Shown piece after piece: positions 1 to 8,454 of a stretch of DNA of 64,000 nucleotides. The notes below the pieces were generated by a model. That model worked only from the letters and a program-made list of their open reading frames with translations, made no database searches and had not been told where the DNA came from. Every line of letters starts with the position of its first letter. Position 1 is the first letter of the stretch. The translations under genes and the position numbers were made by a program. Origin of the DNA: Hyphococcus sp. (GTDB lineage Bacteria; Pseudomonadota; Alphaproteobacteria; Caulobacterales; Parvularculaceae); NCBI GenBank assembly GCA_028289605.1, contig JANQON010000005.1, positions 265,192-329,191 of the forward strand, read 5' to 3'.

Positions 1-720
1 CAGCGCGCGCTTGATGAAGTGTCCTTTACAATCGAGAGCGGCGAGCGCGTCGCCATACTCGGCAAGAACGGTTCCGGCAAAAGCTCCATCATTCGACAGA
101 TCACCGGCGTTTATCAGCCGACGGAAGGCTCGGTGCTGGTCGACGACACGGATATCCGCCAGATCAGACCGTCCGACCTTCGCGCCAATATCGGCGCGGT
201 TCTGCAGGACGTTTGTCTGTTTTCAGGATCGATTCGCGACAATATAGCCCTCGGTCTGGAAGGCGTTTCGGACGACGATATTCTGCGTGCGGCGAAAATT
301 GCGGGCGTCCACGAGTTCGCCGGCGCCAGCGCCGGCGGTTACGACCAGCGCCTCGCCGAGCGGGGCGAAGGGCTTTCCGGCGGTCAGCGCCAGGCCATTG
401 CGCTCGCCCGCGCGCTCGCCGGAGATCCGTCGATCCTGCTCCTCGACGAACCCACAAGCGCTCTCGACAGTCAGGCGGAAGCGGCGCTGATCGCGCGGCT
501 GCACCACGCCACCAAGGGGCGCACGCTGCTGGTCGTCACCCATCGCATGTCCATGGTGAAACTGGTCGATCGCATCATCGTGCTCGACAAGGGCCGCATC
601 ATTGTCGACGGGCCGCGGGAGTCGGTGCTCAACGCCATGGCGTCCGCTCGCCAGCTCAAGGCGCGGCGCATTGCGCAAAAGGCCGGCGCCGCCAAGCTGG
701 TTTCATCGAGGGCCGCGTGA
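1..720 (+). CDS. Type I secretion ABC transporter, C-terminal ATPase part (5' truncated)
   Basis: Nucleotide-binding domain of an HlyB/LapB-like exporter ATPase that would drive one-step secretion of a protein across both membranes. The frame is open back to base 1 (QRALDEVSFTI...), so the true start and the membrane domain lie outside the window; the GTG at 19 is not the start. Walker A (GKNGSGKSS), the ABC signature (LSGGQ), Walker B (ILLLDEP) and the switch histidine (VTHR) are all present and in order. It ends in TGATG, sharing one base with the adaptor gene downstream, so the two are almost certainly translationally coupled. Family knowledge says an outer-membrane TolC partner and a substrate are needed; neither is in the window. 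Confidence 0.93.
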   Translation, partial: QRALDEVSFTIESGERVAILGKNGSGKSSIIRQITGVYQPTEGSVLVDDTDIRQIRPSDLRANIGAVLQDVCLFSGSIRDNIALGLEGVSDDDILRAAKIAGVHEFAGASAGGYDQRLAERGEGLSGGQRQAIALARALAGDPSILLLDEPTSALDSQAEAALIARLHHATKGRTLLVVTHRMSMVKLVDRIIVLDKGRIIVDGPRESVLNAMASARQLKARRIAQKAGAAKLVSSRAA

Positions 721-2054
721 TGTCAGACAGCCGGGATCTTATGATCGCCCTGGACGACGATGCGGACGGGATGGACGACGTCCTGCCTATGGAGCCGGCG
801 CGCGCGGCGCAGCTGTTGCTCTACGTGATCGCCGGCCTGGTGGTCTTGACGCTGATCTGGGCGTCCGTGGCGCGCCTTGACCGGGTCACGCGCGGCCAGG
901 GCTGGGTCGTGACCTCGAACAACCTGCAAGAGGTTCAGTATCTCGAAGGCGGAATCGTCAAAGACATCCTCGTCTCGTCCGGTGAGCGGGTTAAGGCGGG
1001 CGAGCTCCTCGTCAAACTCGACCCGACGCAGATGAATGTCGAATTCGCGCAAGGACGCGAGGAGTTCAATCTGCTTTCCGCGCGCATTGCTCGGCTTGAA
1101 TCAGAGGCGGCGCTGCGCCCCTTACAGTTCCCTGCGCCGTTTAAGGCCGCCGCTGGTGAAATCGTCGCCCGGGAACGCGCCCTCTATGAGGCGCGCAACG
1201 CTGAGCTGGATGCGGCGCTTTCCCTGGCGCAGAACAAATTCGACCAGCGCGAACAAGCTCGCGAAGACGCTATCGTCGCCTTCGACACCGCCAGCGAAGC
1301 GTTCGCCTTAGCCGATCAAGAACTGCAAATGGTGCGCCGCCTGGTCGACAAAGGGATTGAGCCGCGGGTGGAGCTGTTGCGCGCCCAGCAGCGCGAGGCG
1401 GCGGCGCGCGGCGAGATGCAGCGCGCCGAAATCGCCGTCTCCCGCGCCGCGCTCGAGGCGGAAGAGGCGCAGGGCGAAATCGACAAAGTGCGCAAGACCT
1501 TCGCCGCCGGCGCCGCTGACGAGCTTAACGCCGCCAAGGCCGAATTCGCCGAGCTCAAGGGCGCGTTGCCGGCGCTGCAGGACAAGGTCTCGCGCACCGA
1601 AGTGCGCGCGCCGGTCGCCGGCGTGGTTAACCGCGTCCTTGTCTCGACCATTGGCGGCGTCGTCGCGCCGGGCGAAACCATCGTGGAGATTGTGCCGACG
1701 GAGGATACGTTGGTCGTCGAAGCGAAAATCAAGCCCGCCGATATCGGCTTTCTTCATATCGGCCAGGAAGCGAAGGTCTCGATCTCGGCCTATGACTCCT
1801 CTGTTTACGGCTCGCTTGCGGGCCTGATTGAAACAATCAGTCCCGATGCGATCGAGGACGAGAAAACCGGCGAGCGTTTTTACAATATTCGCGTGCGCAC
1901 CAGCGCTGAAGCGCTGAAGGGGCGCGGGCGAGCGTTGCAGATCATGCCGGGCATGGCCGCCGACGTCTCCGTGCTGAACGGCAAACGCACGGTGCTCGCC
2001 TATATCATGAAACCGCTGGCCGAGGTCGGCGACAAGGCGCTGCAGGATCAGTAA
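720..2054 (+). CDS. HlyD-family type I secretion periplasmic adaptor
   Basis: Membrane fusion protein of 444 residues that would bridge the inner-membrane ABC exporter to an outer-membrane channel. There is a short acidic cytoplasmic N-terminus, one membrane segment at about residues 29-50, a lipoyl-type half motif (GWVVTSNNLQEVQYLEGGIV), a long Ala/Glu/Arg-rich coiled coil at about 120-280, a second lipoyl half (VRAPVAGVVNRV) and a beta-barrel tail. The ATG at 720 overlaps the stop of the ATPase gene. The same frame stays open upstream to 213, but that stretch lies inside the ATPase gene and reads as low-complexity Arg-rich shadow, so I start at 720. Confidence 0.93.
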   Translation: MSDSRDLMIALDDDADGMDDVLPMEPARAAQLLLYVIAGLVVLTLIWASVARLDRVTRGQGWVVTSNNLQEVQYLEGGIVKDILVSSGERVKAGELLVKLDPTQMNVEFAQGREEFNLLSARIARLESEAALRPLQFPAPFKAAAGEIVARERALYEARNAELDAALSLAQNKFDQREQAREDAIVAFDTASEAFALADQELQMVRRLVDKGIEPRVELLRAQQREAAARGEMQRAEIAVSRAALEAEEAQGEIDKVRKTFAAGAADELNAAKAEFAELKGALPALQDKVSRTEVRAPVAGVVNRVLVSTIGGVVAPGETIVEIVPTEDTLVVEAKIKPADIGFLHIGQEAKVSISAYDSSVYGSLAGLIETISPDAIEDEKTGERFYNIRVRTSAEALKGRGRALQIMPGMAADVSVLNGKRTVLAYIMKPLAEVGDKALQDQ

Positions 2055-2144
2055 TCCCGCTTCGGTCTGTTTTTTGCAATTCAATTGCCACATTCGCCCC
2101 GCTATTCTATCGGATGTCGGACAGCGGCGGAGAGCAGTTAAGTT

Positions 2145-3965
2145 ATGTGCGGGATTATCGGCATACTGGGCGCAAAAGACGTATCGCAGCCCATCGTTGA
2201 GGGGCTGAAGCGTCTGGAGTATCGCGGCTACGACTCCGCGGGCGTGGCGACAATCCAGAACGGCGCGGTCGACCGCCGCCGTGCGGCGGGCAAACTGAAC
2301 GTGCTTGTCGATGTCCTTGAAAAGGACCCCTTGCCGGGGATCATCGGCATCGGCCACACCAGGTGGGCGACCCATGGGGCGGCGATTGACGCGAACGCCC
2401 ATCCCCATGCGACGGAAACCGTGGCGATCGTGCATAACGGCATTATCGAGAATTTTCGCGAGTTGCGCGAGGAACTGACCGAGAAGGGTCGGCACTTTGA
2501 ATCGGCCACCGATTCAGAAGTCATCGCCCAGCTCGTATGCGCGTATATGAGCGAACAGATGAGCCCCGCCGAGGCGTTTCGCAAAATGCTGTCGCGCATC
2601 CGCGGCGCGTTCGCCATTGCCGCCATCGTCGGCGCCGACGAGGATCTGATCCTCGTTGCGCGCAAGGGCAGTCCACTCGCCATCGGCCGCGGCGACAACG
2701 AAATGTATGTGGGATCAGATGCGTTCGCGCTCGCTCCATTCACCAACCGCGTCACCTATCTCGACGAAGGCGACCATGCGATCGTGACCCGGGGCGGGTT
2801 TGAAATCTTCAACGAGGCGGGAGAGCCCGCTACGCGCCAGGAAATCGTTTCATCCGTCGGCGACGCGCTTGTCGACAAGGACGGCCATCGTCATTTCATG
2901 GCGAAGGAAATCTATGAACAGCCGGAAGTCATTGGTCACACGCTGTCGCGCTATGTGGATCCGACGACAGGCGCGCTCCATGAAGCGGCGCATGCCTTCG
3001 ACTTTAAATCCATCGACCGGCTGATCATCTCCGCGTGCGGCACGGCCTATTACGCGGGACTGATCGCGAAATACTGGTTCGAGGCCTGGGCCAAGCTGGC
3101 GGTGGAAATCGATATCGCTTCGGAACTGCGATATCGTGATATTCCCTATGCAGAAAATGGCGGCGCCCTGTTCATCTCACAGTCGGGCGAAACAGCCGAC
3201 ACGCTTGCTGCGCTTCGTGAAGCGAAGAGTCAGGGCCAGCGCATCGCTGCGGTGGTGAATGTGCCGGAGTCGAGCATCGCGCGGGACGCCGACGTGGTTT
3301 TCCCGACGGCCGCCGGGCCTGAAATAGGCGTTGCGTCAACGAAGGCGTTTACCTGTCAGTTGACGACGCTCGCCTGTCTCGCCATCGCCGCCGGTCGCCA
3401 GCGAGGCGTGCTCTCAGAAGAGGCGGAGGGCCGGGTCATTTCCGCGTTGATGGAAACGCCGCGCCTGCTCGCCCAAGCGCTGCAACAGGAAGACAAGATC
3501 GAGAAAATCTCCGGCGATTTGGCCAATGCCCGCGACATTCTCTATATCGGCCGCGGCGTCAACTTTCCCGTCGCCCTTGAAGGCGCCCTGAAACTGAAAG
3601 AGATTTCCTATATCCATGCCGAAGGATATGCGGCGGGCGAACTGAAGCACGGGCCGATCGCGCTCATTGATGAGCAGGTGCCGGTGGTTGTCGTCGCCCC
3701 CAGCGACCGCCACTACGAAAAAACCATTTCAAACATGCACGAAATCATCGCCCGGGGCGGCCGCCCGCTGCTGATATCCGATGCGGAGGGCATCAAAAAC
3801 GCTGGCGAGGTGTGGGCGGCGATCGAAGCGCCGACTGTCGATCCGATGATGGCGCCGATTGTTTACGCGGCGCCGATCCAATTGCTGGCGTATTTCACGG
3901 CGACAACCAAGGGAACGGATGTCGACCAGCCGCGCAACCTGGCAAAATCCGTGACCGTCGAATAG
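2145..3965 (+). CDS. glmS: Glutamine--fructose-6-phosphate aminotransferase (isomerizing)
   Basis: Makes glucosamine-6-phosphate from fructose-6-phosphate and glutamine, the entry step to UDP-GlcNAc for peptidoglycan, lipid A and the amino-sugar pathway encoded further along. It has 606 residues, the usual length. The N-terminal Cys (MCGIIG) is the glutaminase nucleophile after Met removal, followed by RYRGYDSAG-like and GHTRWATHG motifs. Two SIS sugar-isomerase domains follow (SACGTAYYAG, SQSGETADT, STKAFTCQ), and the C-terminus DQPRNLAKSVTVE is canonical. A GGAG ribosome site lies about 11 bases upstream of the ATG. No glmS-type ribozyme is visible in the 90-base leader. It converges with the phosphatase gene, only 7 bases apart. 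Confidence 0.98.
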   Translation: MCGIIGILGAKDVSQPIVEGLKRLEYRGYDSAGVATIQNGAVDRRRAAGKLNVLVDVLEKDPLPGIIGIGHTRWATHGAAIDANAHPHATETVAIVHNGIIENFRELREELTEKGRHFESATDSEVIAQLVCAYMSEQMSPAEAFRKMLSRIRGAFAIAAIVGADEDLILVARKGSPLAIGRGDNEMYVGSDAFALAPFTNRVTYLDEGDHAIVTRGGFEIFNEAGEPATRQEIVSSVGDALVDKDGHRHFMAKEIYEQPEVIGHTLSRYVDPTTGALHEAAHAFDFKSIDRLIISACGTAYYAGLIAKYWFEAWAKLAVEIDIASELRYRDIPYAENGGALFISQSGETADTLAALREAKSQGQRIAAVVNVPESSIARDADVVFPTAAGPEIGVASTKAFTCQLTTLACLAIAAGRQRGVLSEEAEGRVISALMETPRLLAQALQQEDKIEKISGDLANARDILYIGRGVNFPVALEGALKLKEISYIHAEGYAAGELKHGPIALIDEQVPVVVVAPSDRHYEKTISNMHEIIARGGRPLLISDAEGIKNAGEVWAAIEAPTVDPMMAPIVYAAPIQLLAYFTATTKGTDVDQPRNLAKSVTVE

Positions 3966-3972
3966 CGAGCGC

Positions 3973-4581
3973 TTAAGGGCGCACGTCCCAGCTTTCCACT
4001 ACAGGTTCTTGGTCGCCGCAAATCCGTATGCAGCCAAATGCGCCGGTGCGTAATTTGCGCGGAAACGCGCCCGCGATTTCGACGGCGTCAAGGGCGAACC
4101 GCGCCACGCCGTTGCTTGTGACGGCGAGACAAACTTTGTCGTCGGGCGCATCTCGGAATCGGTCGAAAAAAATGCGCCACCCCGCGCGCATCTCCGCGAC
4201 GTCAACGCGCCAACCCTCCGGCGGAACAGCATCTCCATCCCAACGCTTCAGCGCGTTCTCACCGAGACGTTCGACGACGATTTCCTCTGGCTGATTCTCG
4301 TCGGGACCATAGTCGATTTCCTCGAGCATGGGCTCGCATTCAACCGGCGCAACGCTCTGGGTGCGGGTCATAATTGCTTCCGCCGTCTGCCGCGTCCGCT
4401 GCAACGGGCTGCAATAGGCCGCGTTGAAAACAATTGACCGGCTTTTGAAGTAGTCCCCCAGGGCCGCAGCCTGCGCTTCGCCGGAAGACGACAGGGGAAG
4501 ATCCGTTCGCGCGCCGATGCGGCGAACCGTTTGGCCCTTGTCGAAGGTGTTGCCGTGCCGGACGATATAGAGCGCGGTCAT
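3973..4581 (-). CDS. Histidine phosphatase family protein in the Kdo operon
   Basis: Phosphoglycerate-mutase-like phosphatase of 202 residues. The catalytic RHG motif is at the N-terminus (YIVRHGNTF), a second conserved Arg pattern follows (SPLQRTRQTAEAI), and Glu residues of the central acid region are visible. The ATG sits one base after the kdsB stop, and kdsB overlaps kdsA, so this is the third cistron of a coupled kdsA-kdsB-phosphatase operon. The usual Kdo-8-phosphate phosphatase, KdsC, is a HAD enzyme and none is in the window, so this protein may supply that step. That is inference from position; it could equally be a housekeeping phosphatase. Confidence 0.85.
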   Translation of the reverse strand: MTALYIVRHGNTFDKGQTVRRIGARTDLPLSSSGEAQAAALGDYFKSRSIVFNAAYCSPLQRTRQTAEAIMTRTQSVAPVECEPMLEEIDYGPDENQPEEIVVERLGENALKRWDGDAVPPEGWRVDVAEMRAGWRIFFDRFRDAPDDKVCLAVTSNGVARFALDAVEIAGAFPRKLRTGAFGCIRICGDQEPVVESWDVRP

Positions 4582-4582
4582 G

Positions 4583-5401
4583 TCAGTGAATAACGCCGGG
4601 ATCGCCCCGTTCAGCGATCAGTTGTTCCAGTCGCGCCAGGTCTTCGGGCGTGTCGACGCCAGGCGTCGAAATGGCGGCCGGTTCAACCATGACGCAGCGG
4701 ACGGTCATGGCGTTCTCCAACATGCGCAGCTGTTCCAAGCCCTCAAGTTTCTCATAGCGAGACGTCGGCGCGGCGTTGAATTGTTCCAGCGCTGACCGGG
4801 TAAAGCCGTAGAGACCCACATGGCGCAGCACCGGCGAGAGAGTCGTTTCCTTTCGCAGCGTCGTCTCATTGCGGATGGCGGGGATGATCGCTTTAGAGAA
4901 CCACAGCGCGCGTCCGCCTTTGTCGACGACACAGGTCGTCCCCGAATGGGGCGTGGTTTGCTTTTCCGCACGCAGGGCGTCGAGCGCGTCCCAGTCGAGC
5001 TGAATACATGGCGTCGCCGCATCGCAGTCGCCCGTCGCCACCGCATCGGCGATCGCGGTGATATAGCGCACTGGCGTAAACGGCGCGTCTCCTTGCAGAT
5101 TGATGATCGCGGCGCAATCGGGAGAGAACGCTTCGGCTGCAGCCAATGCGCGGTCCGAGCCGCTCGGCGCGGCTGGGTCCGTCATCACGGCGGGGACGTC
5201 AATTTCAGTACAATGATCAAGGATGCGCTGGTCGTCCGTCGCAACAACGAACGCTGTGTCCCCGCGCGTTGCGGCCGCCGCGGCGGCCTGCGCCGCCACC
5301 CGTTCGAGCATGGATTTGCCTGCGATTGCAGCAAGGGGCTTTCCGGGAAACCGGGTTGAGCCATAGCGCGCCGGGATGACGATGAGCGTTTTCACCGTCA
5401 T
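4583..5401 (-). CDS. kdsB: 3-deoxy-manno-octulosonate cytidylyltransferase
   Basis: Activates Kdo as CMP-Kdo for transfer to lipid A. The nucleotide-binding signature IPARYGSTRFPGKPL is at residues 8-22, followed by the expected acidic and NLQGDAPF motifs. It has 272 residues, slightly longer than the roughly 250 usual for the family, mainly from loops such as TPHSGTTCVVDKGGRALWFSKAIIP, where FSKAIIP matches the family FSRAPIP. The ATG overlaps the kdsA stop by 4 bases (ATGA). The product acts in the cytosol between KdsC and the Kdo transferase. Confidence 0.95.
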   Translation of the reverse strand: MTVKTLIVIPARYGSTRFPGKPLAAIAGKSMLERVAAQAAAAAATRGDTAFVVATDDQRILDHCTEIDVPAVMTDPAAPSGSDRALAAAEAFSPDCAAIINLQGDAPFTPVRYITAIADAVATGDCDAATPCIQLDWDALDALRAEKQTTPHSGTTCVVDKGGRALWFSKAIIPAIRNETTLRKETTLSPVLRHVGLYGFTRSALEQFNAAPTSRYEKLEGLEQLRMLENAMTVRCVMVEPAAISTPGVDTPEDLARLEQLIAERGDPGVIH

Positions 5402-6312
5402 GGCGTCTGCGTTGAAAATCCGTGCAGAGACGGGCGCGCCTTGGCGAGCGCATCGATGGCTTGCAACTCTTCGAGCAGCGTGCGCAGGAACTTCAGCGGG
5501 ATCATGTTCGGCCCATCCGACGGCGCTTTGTCCGGGTCCGGATGGGTTTCGGCGAAAATCCCGGCGACGCCGACGGCGACCGCCGCTCGGGCGAGGGTTG
5601 GGACCATGTCGCGCTGGCCGCCTGACGCGCCGCCCTGGCCGCCCGGTTGTTGCACGGAGTGCGTGGCGTCAAAGACGACGGGCGCGCCGGTCTCGGCGGT
5701 GAGGATAGGAAGTGCGCGGAAGTCCGTGACCAGCGTATTGTAGCCGAAACTGGCGCCGCGCTCGGTCACGAGCACATTCTTATTGCCGGCGCCGACGACC
5801 TTGGCGACGACATGCTTCATGTCCCAGGGCGCCAGAAACTGGCCCTTTTTTACTTTGATGACGCGGCCGGTCCTGGCGGCCGCGACCAGCAGGTCGGTCT
5901 GACGGCACAGAAACGCCGGAATCTGCAATATGTCGACGGCTTCGGCGACCCGCGCGCAGTGTTCGCGCTCATGGATGTCGGTTACCACTGGAACGCCCAG
6001 GCTCTCGCGAATCTCTGCAAAGACGGGCAGGGCGTCGTCGAGCCCGACGCCGCGGGCGGAACCGAGGCTTGTTCTGTTCGCCTTGTCGAACGAGGTCTTG
6101 TAGATCAGTCCAAGCCCGAGCGAATCGGTTGTTTCTTTCAGCGCTGCAGCCACTTCAAGCGCATGCGACCGGCTCTCCATGGCGCATGGACCGGCAAATA
6201 GCGCGAAAGGCAGGTTCCCGCCGATTTTGACGGCGTCGCCGATTCGGGGGATTTCAACAATGGCGTTTGGCGTATCCGGCATCTGGCGCGACCAGCGGTG
6301 GTTTGCGAACAT
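5398..6312 (-). CDS. kdsA: 3-deoxy-8-phosphooctulonate (Kdo-8-P) synthase
   Basis: Condenses arabinose-5-phosphate with phosphoenolpyruvate. Family motifs run in order: FAGPCAMES, KTSFDKANRTS, VTDIHE, QIPAFLCRQTDLL, KKGQFLAPWDM, and FDATHSVQQPGG. Cys in AGPCxxE is the metal ligand of the metal-dependent class of these synthases; E. coli-type metal-independent enzymes have Asn there. The enzyme is therefore probably metal-dependent. Two Met starts are possible, at 6312 (304 aa) and 6282 (294 aa, MPDTPNA); neither has a clear ribosome site. It is the first gene of the minus-strand operon and faces kdsD across 84 bases, so the two units may share a control region. Confidence 0.96.
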   Translation of the reverse strand: MFANHRWSRQMPDTPNAIVEIPRIGDAVKIGGNLPFALFAGPCAMESRSHALEVAAALKETTDSLGLGLIYKTSFDKANRTSLGSARGVGLDDALPVFAEIRESLGVPVVTDIHEREHCARVAEAVDILQIPAFLCRQTDLLVAAARTGRVIKVKKGQFLAPWDMKHVVAKVVGAGNKNVLVTERGASFGYNTLVTDFRALPILTAETGAPVVFDATHSVQQPGGQGGASGGQRDMVPTLARAAVAVGVAGIFAETHPDPDKAPSDGPNMIPLKFLRTLLEELQAIDALAKARPSLHGFSTQTP

Positions 6313-6396
6313 TTTGAGCGCATATGGTAAACCTATCCGCTGCGCGCCGCGATAGCATCGTGCGCGGCGCGGCGCAAAGGCAGGTTTAAGGGTCTT

Positions 6397-7371
6397 ATGA
6401 AGAGTTCATCCGGCATCGGCGCGAATGTCGTAAGCATCGAGATCGAGGGTCTCAGCGCCGTCGCGGACCTCCTGGCGGACGGAACCAGCGAATTCGCGCA
6501 AGCTTTCGATGCGGCGGTGGCGCTTTGCGATGCCGTGAAAGGCCGGCTGATTGTCACAGGTATGGGCAAATCCGGACATATCGCCCGAAAAATCGCCGCG
6601 ACATTCGCCTCCACCGGCACGCCGTCGCAATTCGTCCATCCTGCTGAGGCCAGTCACGGCGATCTCGGCATGATCGCCGCCGATGATCTCGTTATTGCCT
6701 TGTCGCGGTCCGGTGAAACGGCTGAATTGAGGGATATTATCGCCCATGCGGGCCGATTCGACGTCAAGGTGATTGCCGTCACCAGCGACGCAAACTCAGC
6801 CCTCGCCCGCGCCGGCGAAGTCGCGCTCACGCTGCCTGCGGCTGCAGAAGCGTGTTCCGCCGCCCCGGCGCCGACCACGTCGACGACAATGATGCTGGCC
6901 TTAGGAGACGCGCTCGCCGTCGCCGTCCTGCGCGCTAAAGGTTTCTCGGCGCGCGATTTTCACAGCTTTCATCCCGGCGGCAAGCTCGGCGCGGCGCTGA
7001 GGCGGGCTGTCGATCTGATGCATCACAAGCATATGCCGCTTTGCGCGCCCGACGACCCCATGACCAAAGCGATAGACGTCATCAGCGAAGGCGGGTTCGG
7101 CTGCGCCGGCGTGATCGACGGCGCCGGCGCCCTCATCGGCATGGTGACCGACGGCGACCTTCGGCGTCACTACGGCCGGATCGCCTCCGGCGCCCGCGTG
7201 TCGGAGGTGATGACCGCGGCCCCGCACGTGGTCGCCGAAGACAGCCTTGCGGGCGAGGTTCTGGCCTTGTTTGCGGACAGGAAGATTACGGCCGTTTTCA
7301 TTGTCGGCGAGGGCCGCAAACCGGTAGGGCTCGTCCATGTTCACGACTGCCTGTCCACAGGCGTGTTGTAG
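6397..7371 (+). CDS. kdsD: Arabinose-5-phosphate isomerase
   Basis: Interconverts ribulose-5-phosphate and arabinose-5-phosphate, the first step of Kdo synthesis. It has 324 residues: an SIS domain (GMGKSGHIARKIAATFASTG, PAEASHGDLGMI, SRSGETAEL) followed by a paired CBS module from about residue 205 (MTKAIDVISEGGFGCAGVID, GMVTDGDLRR, VSEVMTAAP). This is the canonical KdsD/GutQ architecture. It is transcribed divergently from kdsA-kdsB-phosphatase, so three of the four usual Kdo-precursor activities (KdsD, A and B) are encoded within 3.4 kb. The ATG follows CAGGTTTAAGGGTCTT, a weak ribosome site. Confidence 0.96.
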   Translation: MKSSSGIGANVVSIEIEGLSAVADLLADGTSEFAQAFDAAVALCDAVKGRLIVTGMGKSGHIARKIAATFASTGTPSQFVHPAEASHGDLGMIAADDLVIALSRSGETAELRDIIAHAGRFDVKVIAVTSDANSALARAGEVALTLPAAAEACSAAPAPTTSTTMMLALGDALAVAVLRAKGFSARDFHSFHPGGKLGAALRRAVDLMHHKHMPLCAPDDPMTKAIDVISEGGFGCAGVIDGAGALIGMVTDGDLRRHYGRIASGARVSEVMTAAPHVVAEDSLAGEVLALFADRKITAVFIVGEGRKPVGLVHVHDCLSTGVL

Positions 7372-7607
7372 GCCCCGGACGGGATGTCGTTAACCGTGTT
7401 TCGCCCCCTTGCGCAGCGGTGTTCGGGCGGCTCTGGATTGTATATGAAATCTGCACTCAACCTGCAGGTGTTTGCCTGGCGCAAGCCGCGTAAAATCAAG
7501 AAAATATTACAAAATTGATAACAATTTTGTTGACTTTCCTGCAGTTTTAAAACATTTCATCTTGAGTAGGATTCTGTATTCGTTCTGTAACCTTTTGGGG
7601 GTTGACC
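7372..7607. promoter_or_regulatory. Control region upstream of the VPLPA-CTERM gene, with 9-bp-arm palindrome
   Basis: From about 7495 the sequence becomes AT-rich. It holds a perfect inverted repeat at 7509-7530 (ACAAAATTG, four-base spacer ATAA, CAATTTTGT), immediately abutting a TTGACT hexamer at 7530-7535. I do not see a convincing -10 at 17 bases. A palindrome of this size next to a -35-like box fits a regulator-binding site for the secreted protein gene that starts at 7608. The remainder (7372-7490) shows nothing I can support. Confidence 0.45.
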
Positions 7608-8333
7608 ATGCTCAAAACTTTGACCGCTGCGTTTGCAGCGTCCGCGCTCCTTGTTGCGCCTGCTTCCGCCACCACCTTTGTTTTCAAAGGCGACGGCAAC
7701 AACGTCACGCCGAATGGCACGTTGGGCGTCGATTTTGTTGACGATTGCGCGTCTAACGGCGATTTCTGTTCGGCTAATAACGACGACGGTCTCAGCTACA
7801 CCCTCAACGGCGTTACCGTTCAGGTTATTGCCTATGAAGGCGGCGACGGTTCCGGCACATCGAACATCGGAACAACGACCCGCCTGATTCAGGACCGGGT
7901 TCCGGGTAACTCTGGTCTCGGCGCGTTCTCGGAAGACAATTCCGACGACGACCAAACGCAGTTTGACGCCGGCGAGGCCATCGAGTTCATTTTCGACCAA
8001 GAATACACGCTGACGAACGTTGAATTTAACGCCGGCGGCGACGTTGACTGCACCGACTTCGCCAGCGGCGGCGAAGGCCCCTGCGGCGAGATCCTGATCG
8101 AGATTTTCGACGTTAGCGACATGCTGATCTCATCTACGGTTCTCGACATCACGAATATCGACGTCCTTGCTGTTCTGGGAACCGGCGCGCGCTTCGTGCT
8201 GACGGCGCTGACCCCTGGCGCGGGCTTTGTGGTCGCTCAATTCACCATTCCGGTGCCGGGCGCTCTGCCGCTCCTGCTCTCTGGCATCGCCGGACTGGGC
8301 TTCGCAGCGCGGCGTCGTAAAAAAGCCGCCTAA
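7608..8333 (+). CDS. VPLPA-CTERM sorting-domain secreted protein
   Basis: Exported protein of 241 residues. It has a signal peptide at residues 1-22 (LKTLTAAFAASALLVAPASA), a Gly/Asp/Asn-rich beta-type body, and a C-terminal tripartite tail: a VPGALP motif, a short hydrophobic helix (LLLSGIAGLGF) and an Arg/Lys cluster (RRRKKAA). That tail is the VPLPA/PEP-CTERM class of exosortase-type sorting signal, found in species that make exopolysaccharide; the sorting enzyme itself is not in the window. The body is acidic (EDNSDDDQTQFDAGE), which could bind calcium. I use the ATG at 7608 just after a GGGGGTTGACC ribosome site; a TTG at 7602 is also in frame. Function beyond surface or extracellular location is unknown. 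Confidence 0.85.
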   Translation: MLKTLTAAFAASALLVAPASATTFVFKGDGNNVTPNGTLGVDFVDDCASNGDFCSANNDDGLSYTLNGVTVQVIAYEGGDGSGTSNIGTTTRLIQDRVPGNSGLGAFSEDNSDDDQTQFDAGEAIEFIFDQEYTLTNVEFNAGGDVDCTDFASGGEGPCGEILIEIFDVSDMLISSTVLDITNIDVLAVLGTGARFVLTALTPGAGFVVAQFTIPVPGALPLLLSGIAGLGFAARRRKKAA

Positions 8334-8351
8334 CGGCTGACCCCTAATCTG

Positions 8352-8387
8352 AAAAAACCCCGCGCCGCCGGCGCGGGGTTTTTTTTT
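8352..8387 (+). terminator. Rho-independent terminator
   Basis: A 9-bp GC stem (CCCCGCGCC 8358-8366, GGCGCGGGG 8370-8378) with a 3-base loop is followed by nine T (8379-8387) and preceded by six A. It lies about 20 bases after the stop of the VPLPA-CTERM gene and ends its transcript. Confidence 0.93.
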
Positions 8388-8454
8388 GACCATAGCAGCG
8401 ATCGCGCCCATACCCGCCTTTCGCCTATAAGGGACAGAACAGGCGCGTTACCCG

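Noticed and set aside
213..719. Open frame running 169 codons upstream of the HlyD start
   Set aside because: It lies inside the ABC ATPase gene, is Arg-rich low-complexity sequence, and the overlapping TGATG start at 720 fits the family N-terminus.
1308..2495. Minus-strand open frame of 395 codons over the HlyD and glmS genes
   Set aside because: Antisense to two confident genes; no domain motif and no ribosome site.
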